Positions 20,769 to 28,903 of a stretch of DNA of 37,404 nucleotides are shown here, one piece after another. The stretch is from Candidatus Poribacteria bacterium. GTDB taxonomy: Bacteria; Poribacteria; WGA-4E; JAJRTO01. Position numbers and translations under genes: made by a program. The DNA is taken from assembly GCA_024278235.1 (NCBI GenBank), contig JAJRTO010000514.1:1-37404 (forward strand), given 5' to 3'. Numbering within the stretch: the first letter of the stretch is position 1; each line of letters opens with the position of its first letter. Below the pieces are notes generated by a model. The model had not been told where the DNA came from and ran no database searches. It saw only the letters and a program-made list of their open reading frames with translations.

Positions 20769-22267
20769 TCGCGTTCTTCCAGATTGCCGGGGGAAATCAG
20801 CACATCGGTCACTTTCCCGGTTTCATCGTCAACGAATATGATAGCGAGATCGCTGAAGTCCTGGGTATAGTAAGATACGGTCCAGCAAAACCCCTGAAAC
20901 CACGCAAATTCTTTGATGTTCCTGTGCTCTCTGAAAATTTGCCTGACCTTTGCATGGGTTCTTGCCGCTTGAATCGCCTTCTCAGCAGTGAGCTTGTGCT
21001 TGGACTGTGGTACACGAAATTCCTTGTTGTCCGCTTCAACAGGCCAATACTGTGGGTTCTTCTCTGCCAGGGCCCGTAGCGTTGCTGAACGTCTCAGATG
21101 TCCATCTCGTACCTGCTGATACAGTTCCGCCTGATGGGATAATGGCTTTACCAATTCCTGGCGATTGGAGTCTTTTGCCTGTTTGACTGCATTGCGAAAA
21201 TACTGGATAGTCACCCTGTCATACTGCTTGGCACACATATCTGAGGCTTCTGCTTCTAGTAGCAGTGCTTGGCGGTATTTCTGCTGATCCTTCAGAGCCT
21301 CCATCGGTTCTCTGAAGGAATTCTGATAGATGCCAAAGTTATAGAACTGCTTTGGGTAATAGGCAACCCATTCTCCTATGAACTCACGGATCTTGGCGCG
21401 TTCAGCATCGAGTTCCTTCTGGTTCTCGGTTGCCTTTTCCCAAAGCAGTTTGGAGCGTCGCAGATGTTCTTCGCGTTGTCGCTCGATATCCGCTATCTCC
21501 TCCTTGAGTTTCTCGACCATATCCACATCACGACGGCGTTGGGCATATTCGAGCGTGATCTCTGACAAAGGCGTCGAGATCACATCCAGACATTGCGCTG
21601 CCGCTTCTCGCCAGAGAGCAGCCTTGCCGAACGCCTGCTTTCGTTCATAGCGACGTATCATGATGTTCGCGTTCGCTGTTCCTTCACGAACCGCTTCAGA
21701 TGAGGGAACGATCCCGTAGAAGCATATCGAGCCTGCCAGGAATAGTATCATAACGTTGGTCTTTGAGGTTCGCTGACGCAGAGATCCTACCAATGCCCCC
21801 AGTCCCCGTGCAAGCAGGATCACCCACAGGATCTGACCAAGGATCGGGACCAGGAAAGCCAGGTTGAAAGTGACTGCTCCCAGTAGAATTGTGGTCAATG
21901 GGGTGCTATTCTCCCTGAGCAGGGCGATGCGTTGGCCGATCTCCTGTGCTTCGATTGCAAACGCACATAGGCTCAATATCAGCAGGATCAGAAACAGAAT
22001 GCCGACAACAGGATCGGGTGCACCGAAACCAGCGACAGCCAGAACGATTCCAATGATCACAACATAGTTGAGCAAGCCAAGCCAGATCCCGCTATGACCA
22101 CGCTGCTGGGCACGCATCGCCGCATCTTCCAATCGGGTACGAAAGAAGGTTACTGCTAACACACAAAACGCCATCAGCCCCACGGAGATGGCGATATAAA
22201 GAATGGTGCCCCCAAAGAGCGAGGCAACTTTCTCTGCTGCATCACCAGCAAAGGCGAATCCAATCAT
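20753..22267 (-). CDS. membrane protein with long helical region, unknown function
   Basis: Several hydrophobic segments in the N-terminal ~190 aa, then charged helices. Overlaps the downstream PQQ gene by 16 nt. Confidence 0.75.
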   Translation of the reverse strand: MIGFAFAGDAAEKVASLFGGTILYIAISVGLMAFCVLAVTFFRTRLEDAAMRAQQRGHSGIWLGLLNYVVIIGIVLAVAGFGAPDPVVGILFLILLILSLCAFAIEAQEIGQRIALLRENSTPLTTILLGAVTFNLAFLVPILGQILWVILLARGLGALVGSLRQRTSKTNVMILFLAGSICFYGIVPSSEAVREGTANANIMIRRYERKQAFGKAALWREAAAQCLDVISTPLSEITLEYAQRRRDVDMVEKLKEEIADIERQREEHLRRSKLLWEKATENQKELDAERAKIREFIGEWVAYYPKQFYNFGIYQNSFREPMEALKDQQKYRQALLLEAEASDMCAKQYDRVTIQYFRNAVKQAKDSNRQELVKPLSHQAELYQQVRDGHLRRSATLRALAEKNPQYWPVEADNKEFRVPQSKHKLTAEKAIQAARTHAKVRQIFREHRNIKEFAWFQGFCWTVSYYTQDFSDLAIIFVDDETGKVTDVLISPGNLEEREWEEQ

Positions 22268-22789
22268 CTATCCTCCAGAGTTCCTTGATAAGGTGCGGTG
22301 GTTCCATAGGAGTGTGAGCGCGAGCAGTAGAAGCAGCACGGGCCATATCCAGGAAGGCTGCATTCCGGTCAATTGAGCCGTCTGGTCATCCAGGATATTC
22401 ACGGCGCGTTGTAGCCAACTCCCCGGATTTACCGGGAAGAAAAGCCGCGAAACCCACTGATGCCAGCCGAGCAACCCGGCGTAGCCAAGTCCCAGTACCA
22501 ACAATAACAGTGCCACCAGGGATCCGTGAGGTTGTCTTTGGGGTAACGTCTCCGGATGCATCTGGATCTTTTCCATCACCTGTGCAACCAAATCGCTGTC
22601 CGTTTGCGGTATGGGCTGTTGTATCGCCAATTGATGGAGTTGCTGCATATCATCGAGAGTTTTGCGGCAAGCAGCGCAGTCCAGTAGGTGGGATGCGAGA
22701 TCCGACTTTTTCTGGTCTGTGAGAGATTGTTCCAGGTATTCCTGAATTCTTTCTGTAGCCTGATGACATAGCATGATGGATTGTGCCAT
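22268..22789 (-). CDS. anti-sigma factor with zf-HC2 zinc finger and transmembrane segments
   Basis: HLLDCAACR (Hx3Cx2C) ZAS motif, two hydrophobic segments, immediately downstream of an ECF sigma gene. Start moved to MAQSIMLCHQ at 22789. Confidence 0.85.
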   Translation of the reverse strand: MAQSIMLCHQATERIQEYLEQSLTDQKKSDLASHLLDCAACRKTLDDMQQLHQLAIQQPIPQTDSDLVAQVMEKIQMHPETLPQRQPHGSLVALLLLVLGLGYAGLLGWHQWVSRLFFPVNPGSWLQRAVNILDDQTAQLTGMQPSWIWPVLLLLLALTLLWNHRTLSRNSGG

Positions 22790-22796
22790 CGGGATA

Positions 22797-23357
22797 TCAC
22801 CCTCCATGCCAGAAATGGCGTAGTTGCTTCTGAAGTTTTTGGCGTGCACGGAACAGATAGGTCTTGACAGTACCTTCTGGGATCTCCATGATTTGCGCAA
22901 TTTGACGGCAGTCGTGTCCCTCCAGGTACCGAAGTGTGAACACAAGTCGATGGCGCGATGGAAGCCTCAGAATAGCTTCCTGCAAGGCCATCTGGAGTTC
23001 ATTGGTCTCCACAGACCTCCTTGGGTCAACGGAAAGATTATCGAGTGCATCGTCCGTGGCCGGTAGCTCCCGCTTCTTCTTGTCGATCCAGTTCAAGCAT
23101 AAATTCGAAATGATACGTGAGATCCAGGGGCCAAAGCCCTGTTCCGTCCGAAATCTGGATAGGGCTGTATAGGCTCGTAGAAAACACTCCTGTGTCAGGT
23201 CCTCGGCATCTTCTACTCGACCTGTCATGCGGTAAGCAATCGTATACACCAGCTTCTGGTATCGTTTCATAAGCAGGGCATACGCGTTTCTTTCCCCTTT
23301 TAGCACACGTCGGATGAGCCATGCATCGGTTTCTGTGGGTTGCTTTCTGTTCAGCAC
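22797..23357 (-). CDS. RNA polymerase ECF sigma factor (sigma-70 family, RpoE/SigW type)
   Basis: Sigma2 (YRMTGRVEDAEDLTQECFLRAYTALSRFR) and sigma4 (LPSRHRLVFTLRYLEGHDCRQIAQIMEIPEGTVKTYLFRARQKL). GTG at 23357 is preferred because an extended -10 lies inside the longer ORF that starts at 23408. Confidence 0.92.
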   Translation of the reverse strand: MLNRKQPTETDAWLIRRVLKGERNAYALLMKRYQKLVYTIAYRMTGRVEDAEDLTQECFLRAYTALSRFRTEQGFGPWISRIISNLCLNWIDKKKRELPATDDALDNLSVDPRRSVETNELQMALQEAILRLPSRHRLVFTLRYLEGHDCRQIAQIMEIPEGTVKTYLFRARQKLQKQLRHFWHGG

Positions 23358-23388
23358 GAATGGCCTTTCACGGTGGAAGACGTACTTT

Positions 23389-23397
23389 ATTATACCA
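23389..23397 (-). promoter_or_regulatory. putative extended -10 element (TGG TATAAT) for the ECF sigma operon
   Basis: Perfect TATAAT preceded by TGN on the minus strand upstream of the sigma gene. Confidence 0.45.
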
Positions 23398-23558
23398 TCC
23401 ATCCGCAAATTGGTTTCAAAATTCGATCTTTTCTGATGCCTTCCCGTTCGTCCATTTTCGGAGTCGCTCTTCTTTCTTGCTCCGGAAGGTGCAGGATGAT
23501 ATGATAGGAGCCATCGTGAGCAACGATCCGGGATTGAAAACTAAATAACCTTCCCATT

Positions 23559-23656
23559 TGAGCAAGTTTCACGTGAAACGTTGAACGTTAGAAAAGTACT
23601 GTGGTTGCTGGGTTCCTGGCGTTTGAAACTTAACATCCATTTCTGAAACTTGCTTG
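23559..23656 (+). repeat. Dispersed repeat family A, copy 1 (98 bp, 12-bp TIR, parS-like core, 1 heptamer)
   Basis: TGAGCAAGTTTC ... GAAACTTGCTTG ends; GTTTCACGTGAAAC + GTTGAAC x1 + GTTAG; 66-bp body colinear with two other copies. Confidence 0.9.
23566..23579. promoter_or_regulatory. parS-like palindrome GTTTCACGTGAAAC
   Basis: Perfect 14-bp palindrome identical to the core of canonical parS (TGTTTCACGTGAAACA). Confidence 0.6.
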
Positions 23657-23673
23657 AGTAAGGAGCCGTAAAA

Positions 23674-24552
23674 ATGAGCTGGCAGTTTGAGTTGGTTGCA
23701 GGTCCTTTCGGTTTTACAGAGGGCCCCGCATGGGATGGAGAGACACTTCTATTCACTGATATTCCGAATAACCGTATCATGAGATACGACCCCAAGAGCG
23801 GGGAATCCAGCGTATTTCGCACGGGGACCAACGGCGGCAATGGTTTGATGTTTGATCCGCAGGGACAATTGTATGGTTGCGAAGGGGATGCCCGATGTAT
23901 CGCCCGCTACGATGCTGACGATACCACAACGGTCATCGCAGACCGATTTGAAGGGAAACGACTCAACAGCCCAAATGATCTCGCATTTGACAAACAAGGC
24001 CGACTGTGGTTCACGGATCCACGCTACGGTGATCGCACGGATGATCTGGAGTTAGGGCATGAATCGGTATTCCGCCTCGAAGAACAATCAGATGGGACAT
24101 GGAGTATCCAGCGCATGACATATGATACGACCAAGCCCAACGGATTGTTGATCTCTCCCGATCAGAAAACGCTCTACGTTGCCCAGAGTGAGTATGGTGA
24201 GGATAAGAAGCGTGAACTACGTGCCTATCCTATCCTCGAAGATGGCACACTCGGTGAGCATGAGGTTCTGCACAACTTTTATCCCCACCGAGGCATCGAT
24301 GGGATGTGCCTCGATACGGATGGAAATATCATCGCAACAGCGGGCTGGCAACAGAGTGGACCCGGGCCGATGATCTATGTATTTGCCCCCAACGGACGGG
24401 TATTGGAGACACATCCGATGCCTGCGGATCGCCCTACGAACTGTACTTTCGGTGATGACGATCTCCAAACACTCTACGTCACTGCATCTGGCTGCCTGTA
24501 TCGTGTCCGTACAGAACGGAAGGGATACCTGATCTTTCCTCCGTGTTGCTGA
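23674..24552 (+). CDS. SMP-30/gluconolactonase/LRE-family protein
   Basis: EGPAWDGETLLFTDIPNNRIMRYDP...NGLMFDPQGQLYGCEG...NSPNDLAFDKQGRLWFTDPRYG...HRGIDGMCLDTDGNI...PTNCTFGDDD. Confidence 0.92.
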   Translation: MSWQFELVAGPFGFTEGPAWDGETLLFTDIPNNRIMRYDPKSGESSVFRTGTNGGNGLMFDPQGQLYGCEGDARCIARYDADDTTTVIADRFEGKRLNSPNDLAFDKQGRLWFTDPRYGDRTDDLELGHESVFRLEEQSDGTWSIQRMTYDTTKPNGLLISPDQKTLYVAQSEYGEDKKRELRAYPILEDGTLGEHEVLHNFYPHRGIDGMCLDTDGNIIATAGWQQSGPGPMIYVFAPNGRVLETHPMPADRPTNCTFGDDDLQTLYVTASGCLYRVRTERKGYLIFPPCC

Positions 24553-24597
24553 TTTGTGTCCGCCAGTATCATGTGTTGCTTCCTGCCCTCATGCATG

Positions 24598-24663
24598 TGG
24601 GGAGATGAGGGCATCAGGAGGTGGGGAGAATTCTCCCTGCCACCCCATCGCTCTATCTCCCCA
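24598..24663. terminator. nested inverted repeats between convergent genes, possible bidirectional terminator
   Basis: TGGGGAGAT (24598-24606) pairs with ATCTCCCCA (24655-24663), enclosing GGTGGGGAGAATTCTCCCTGCCACC. No clear U-tract. Confidence 0.4.
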
Positions 24664-24730
24664 TCATGGGTCGTTCCGAGCGATAGAATTCCATGATCTA
24701 TCGCGGCACGAATCGGTAAGAGCAAAAAAA

Positions 24731-25543
24731 CTAAGCACCATTGGCGTTCAGACCCTCGAGGATGCCGCTGATGAAACTGTGAGTCGCACGAACGTTGGCG
24801 TTGATTTCATTCAATTCCTTGCCGCCAACGCACTCGACATACAGGGGCCCCTGGAATCCGCCTGAGACCAACCCGCCGAGAACCTTCTCAAAGTCTACGA
24901 GTCCTTCACCTGGCGTGACCATCACATCCGGTTGCCCATCCCGGAGCACACAGTCCTTGATAATCCCCGTGTTCAAGGTAGGAACCACCTTTTCGATGTC
25001 CGTCTCGGGGAGCAGTTCACCCCGGGTGTAATAGATGATGTTCCCAGGATCGTAGCAGATACCAAACGCAGGATGATTCACCCTCTCGTATGCATTGACG
25101 AGATCCTGAGCCGTAAGCGTAATTCCACCGTGAGGCTTCAACGTGATCGAGACACCGACCTCCTGTGCGTGGGGAGCTGCCTGCTCCATGACTTCAAAGA
25201 ATGCGTCGTACCATTCCTCCTTGCCTGTCCCGCAATCAAGTAGCCATATGGTCCCGAGTGCAGCGGCGTTATCGAGCAATCGTTTATAGTCGTCGATTGC
25301 ACCACTGACCCCGAGATCCAGGCGGGTGCGTCCCAACAACATGGATGGTATCAGTCCGGCATCTGACGCAGCTTCACGTGCTTCTGCGATCTCCTCCTCC
25401 GTACTGTCTGAGCTGACAGGAATCTTGCCTGCGTTTGAGAACACCGCAACATCAGTATAACCAGCGGCGGCAATGTGCATACACGCCTCTGCGAATGTCA
25501 GGTTGGAGTAGGGTCTTGTCGTACAACCGAGCACGAGTTCCAT
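24731..25543 (-). CDS. sugar phosphate isomerase/epimerase (TIM barrel)
   Basis: MELVLGCTTRPYSNLTFAEACMHIAAAGYTDVAVF...FGICYDPGNIIYY...GPLYVECVGG. Confidence 0.85.
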   Translation of the reverse strand: MELVLGCTTRPYSNLTFAEACMHIAAAGYTDVAVFSNAGKIPVSSDSTEEEIAEAREAASDAGLIPSMLLGRTRLDLGVSGAIDDYKRLLDNAAALGTIWLLDCGTGKEEWYDAFFEVMEQAAPHAQEVGVSITLKPHGGITLTAQDLVNAYERVNHPAFGICYDPGNIIYYTRGELLPETDIEKVVPTLNTGIIKDCVLRDGQPDVMVTPGEGLVDFEKVLGGLVSGGFQGPLYVECVGGKELNEINANVRATHSFISGILEGLNANGA

Positions 25544-25581
25544 AGGATCGTTTTCCTTTCATGAACAAATGAACTATCATA

Positions 25582-25686
25582 TAAGCAAGTTTCACGTGAA
25601 ACGTTGAACGTTGAACGTTAGAAAAGCACGGTGGTTGCTAGGTTCTTAACATTTGGAACTTGACATCCATTTCTGAATACTGCTTA
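25582..25686 (+). repeat. Dispersed repeat family A, copy 2 (105 bp, 2 heptamers)
   Basis: TAAGCAAGTTTC ... GAATACTGCTTA ends; GTTTCACGTGAAAC + GTTGAAC x2 + GTTAG; same 66-bp body length as copy 1. Confidence 0.9.
25589..25602. promoter_or_regulatory. parS-like palindrome GTTTCACGTGAAAC
   Basis: Perfect 14-bp palindrome identical to the parS core. Confidence 0.6.
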
Positions 25687-26036
25687 ACATCATGGTGGAA
25701 GGAGCCGTGTCTTCGTTACGAGAGTTTAGCACAATTCCTTCCATGGATCCAAACGAAAAAGAACCGTCATTGGCCCTCCCCTCCCCGTAGCACTCTCATG
25801 ACAGCTTCTGTATCATTTGTGTTGCATGCGGTGTCCCCCTTCCTATCCCCAATCACCCTACTTTCGTGGCAGAGGCAGATCCGGAGTCGCCGGGCACAGC
25901 GTCCGCCCCGATTCTCCGATAGGGGAAGCTGGATTGGAGATGATGGTATGCCGTTTGCTCTGTGTGGGTAGGCCAGGTAGAAAACCGTAGAATGCCCTGA
26001 AACCATGTTCAGGTACTCGATAGAACGGAAATCGAC

Positions 26037-26810
26037 ATGAAACACCTCAGCATACCCATGATGATTGTCCTCCTGCTGTTGCTTGTGACACTTGTTTCAA
26101 ACAATGTTATTTCCGCTACTGATGAGTTAAGATCCACCAATGCGCATATTTATCCCGTCACACGTTTTCTGAACAAGGGCATTGACGCTGGCTGGTTCCC
26201 CGGTGTGAATAGCGGCCTGAATCGTTTCTCGATCCCCGTACCGGGGCTGCGCAAACCTATCCCCATCCAGTTGACCATCCCTACTATCGAACTCAGGATC
26301 CCCGGTATCTATGCGCGCATGCGTATCCAGTCGCTCCGATTTCGGCGTTTCAGCCTCCAGTTTGATGGAGAGAGGCAAGCTCTCCGTCTGCGGATTTACT
26401 TTCATAATCAGAGAAATGGTGTGGTTGGTTACTACAAGGTAGGCCCTCTGCGCCATCCACTCCGCCTTCATGTGAAGCGTGCCCAGTTGAATGTCTATCT
26501 GAAACCCTATATCCAAGACGGGCATCTTACTTTTCAGCCATTGGAAGTTGAACTGTCATTCTATGAGGGCAATATCCCGGGAATGGCACGTCCTGTTTTG
26601 TCCGACGCCATCCAGGATGCCATAGAAACCTCTACTGTGAGTTTACAGAGACAGTTCGATAGATATATCCCCGAATTCCTTCAAGCATTGGAGGAACACG
26701 CCTTTCCCACGACACAGCTTCGAGACATCGTGATTGAAGAAGGATCGGTTACCTTCAGAACACGCTCTTCGAGCGCATCCCCGCTTGACAATCTTCCCAA
26801 CTTCAGGTAA
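26037..26810 (+). CDS. secreted protein of unknown function
   Basis: Signal peptide (MKHLSIPMMIVLLLLLVTLVSNNVISA), beta-rich body, amphipathic C-terminal helix; uninterrupted 257-aa frame. Confidence 0.65.
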   Translation: MKHLSIPMMIVLLLLLVTLVSNNVISATDELRSTNAHIYPVTRFLNKGIDAGWFPGVNSGLNRFSIPVPGLRKPIPIQLTIPTIELRIPGIYARMRIQSLRFRRFSLQFDGERQALRLRIYFHNQRNGVVGYYKVGPLRHPLRLHVKRAQLNVYLKPYIQDGHLTFQPLEVELSFYEGNIPGMARPVLSDAIQDAIETSTVSLQRQFDRYIPEFLQALEEHAFPTTQLRDIVIEEGSVTFRTRSSSASPLDNLPNFR

Positions 26811-26872
26811 CATTTAGGAACTTTTCTGAACCGGTCGGGAGTCTTCAGTCGAGGATCTGTGGCAGTCGCTCA

Positions 26873-27808
26873 ATGCCTGTTCTTCTGACTCCTGATCTCC
26901 GACTTCCCCAAAGGTTCACGCAAACACATTACGTTTTGTATCTGATATTTTGCTATGGAGCTATAGAAACCTTGAACTGGACATTGATTGATCGATTGAT
27001 TGATTTGGCCCTGGATGAGGACATCGGACCGGGAGACATCACCTCAGAGATAACTGTCCCTGCCGAACTGGAGGGGCAAGGCACTTTGATTGCCAAGAGC
27101 CCCGGCATTCTCGCAGGAGTACCCGTCGCACAACGGGTGTTGACGAGGATCGATGAACGTTTGAGCTTGAAGGCATGGAAACGAGACGGTGATATACTCG
27201 AAGCGGGCAATCGGATCGGTTCCATTACGGGGCCTGTAAGGGCAATGCTCACGGCGGAAAGAACGCTGCTCAATTTCCTCCAAAGGCTCTCCGGTGTTGC
27301 GACACTCACAGCACAGTATGTGGAGGCCGTGAAAGACACCCAGGCCAGGATTGTGGATACACGGAAAACCACCCCCGGGTTGCGCATGCTGCAAAAGTAT
27401 GCAGTGCGCGTAGGAGGAGGACATAATCATCGCTTCGGGCTCTATGATGCCGTGTTGATCAAGGATAATCATATTGCAGCAGCGGGAGGGGTCATCCCCG
27501 CTGTTCGAGCCGCTCGCGCATCGATCCCTCATACCATGCGGATCGAGGTGGAAGTCAAGACAGCAGCCCAAGTAGAGGAGGCCATCGAGGCGAAACCGGA
27601 TATTATCATGCTGGACAATATGTCCCCTGAACAGATGCGTCAGGCCGTTGAACGGATCGGTGGGCAAACCATTGTTGAAGCGTCCGGCAATATCTCTCTC
27701 GAAACTGTCTCTCAAGTTGCCGCTACAGGCGTCGATATTATCTCTGTAGGGGCACTTACACATTCAGCTTTGTCATTGGATATCAGTTTGGAGATAGAGG
27801 CTGAGTGA
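26873..27808 (+). CDS. nadC: nicotinate-nucleotide pyrophosphorylase (carboxylating); true start may be further downstream (near 26972)
   Basis: ALDEDIGPGDITSEITV, FLQRLSGVATLTAQYV, DTRKTTPGLRMLQKYAVRVGGGHNHRFGLYDAVLIKDNH, EVEVKTAAQVEEA. Confidence 0.95.
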   Translation: MPVLLTPDLRLPQRFTQTHYVLYLIFCYGAIETLNWTLIDRLIDLALDEDIGPGDITSEITVPAELEGQGTLIAKSPGILAGVPVAQRVLTRIDERLSLKAWKRDGDILEAGNRIGSITGPVRAMLTAERTLLNFLQRLSGVATLTAQYVEAVKDTQARIVDTRKTTPGLRMLQKYAVRVGGGHNHRFGLYDAVLIKDNHIAAAGGVIPAVRAARASIPHTMRIEVEVKTAAQVEEAIEAKPDIIMLDNMSPEQMRQAVERIGGQTIVEASGNISLETVSQVAATGVDIISVGALTHSALSLDISLEIEAE

Positions 27809-28611
27809 ACTATGATGATCTCGTCATAGGTCTGGAGACACGTTCCTTCGGCCGTCAACTTTATCTGTTTCGGGAAACGGATTCAACCAATGATCTTGCT
27901 CTACGAATGGGGCATTATGGTGAACCGGAGGGGACCCTTGTCGTTGCAGAGTATCAGACGGCTGGACGTGGGAGGCGAGGTAAACAGTGGCTGGCGCCAC
28001 CATCGACCTCAATCTTAGCATCTCTGATTGTCCGTCCGCCTTCGGCAATGGCTTCATGGGAACCCGTTGCAGCATATTCCGAAACATGGTATACTTTGCT
28101 CACAGCACTGGCGATTGCTCAGAGTATCGAACAATTAACCCGCCTGGAGACGGGGGTCAAATGGCCCAATGATGTCTGGATAGATAGACAGAAAGTCTGT
28201 GGTATACTTACAGAATATGCTATCGACCAGGAAGAACGCCCGTTTTACGTTATCGGCTTTGGAATCAACGTCAACTTTACTAAAGAGACGATTCCGCTGC
28301 CGATTCGCCGGACAGCAACCGCTTTGAACCTTTTGCTCGGATTTGAGGTTCCCCGGGAACAACTCCTTCAGAGAGTCTTGCTGGAGATCGAAAATCGCGT
28401 ATTGGAACTGCGAGAGCAGGGAATGGAACAACTCATGCGTGAATTGTATGCGCGCTCCATAATCCTTCAGCATCGCGTGCGCGTCACGACTTCAGAAAAG
28501 GATATCGAAGGAAGAGCATGTGGTTTTGATCTGGATGGGAGCCTGCTCATCCAGCAGGATAACCAACGTGTCATAGAGTTGCATGCAGGTGAACTCCACT
28601 TGATAGATTAA
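27805..28611 (+). CDS. birA: biotin--[acetyl-CoA-carboxylase] ligase
   Basis: TDSTNDLALRMG, VAEYQTAGRGRRGKQWLAPPSTSILASLIVRP, LETGVKWPNDVWIDRQKVCGILTE, GFGINVN. 4-nt GTGA overlap with nadC. Confidence 0.93.
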   Translation: MNYDDLVIGLETRSFGRQLYLFRETDSTNDLALRMGHYGEPEGTLVVAEYQTAGRGRRGKQWLAPPSTSILASLIVRPPSAMASWEPVAAYSETWYTLLTALAIAQSIEQLTRLETGVKWPNDVWIDRQKVCGILTEYAIDQEERPFYVIGFGINVNFTKETIPLPIRRTATALNLLLGFEVPREQLLQRVLLEIENRVLELREQGMEQLMRELYARSIILQHRVRVTTSEKDIEGRACGFDLDGSLLIQQDNQRVIELHAGELHLID

Positions 28612-28631
28612 ACTCACCCCATAAATCGAGT

Positions 28632-28726
28632 CTCAGTAGATCACAATTCTATGGTAGGAGTGGCCTCCCGGCCACGATGATCGCGTCCAGGAAGACGCTC
28701 CTACGGCGAAAATGTGAGGTACTGAG
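28632..28726 (+). mobile_element. MITE-like repeat family B, copy 1 (about 95 bp)
   Basis: Imperfect TIRs CTCAGTAgaTCACA...GTAGGAG and CTCCTAC...TGTGAggTACTGAG; internal hairpin GTGGCC-TCCC-GGCCAC; second near-identical copy at 34855. Confidence 0.75.
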
Positions 28727-28903
28727 TCTTGTCACAAATCGAGTTTTGTCAGAAGAAGTCGTCAGTGATTCATTCGGTTCTGTTTTCAGTATCAGTGCAT
28801 CCCAAATGCCCCTGTTGGATCGCCAAATCCACCGGAAAATCCGGGATTTGACAATCCCGATTGAGCAGATGTGAGATCCACTGAGTATAGGTGGTGATGA
28901 GCT

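Noticed and set aside
23580-25620. Possible CRISPR array because of repeated GTTGAAC and GAAAC motifs
   Set aside because: The heptamers are directly tandem without spacers and the full repeats are kilobases apart in different orientations; no cas genes present.
27044-27763. 239-aa minus-strand ORF
   Set aside because: Antisense to nadC, which is unambiguous.
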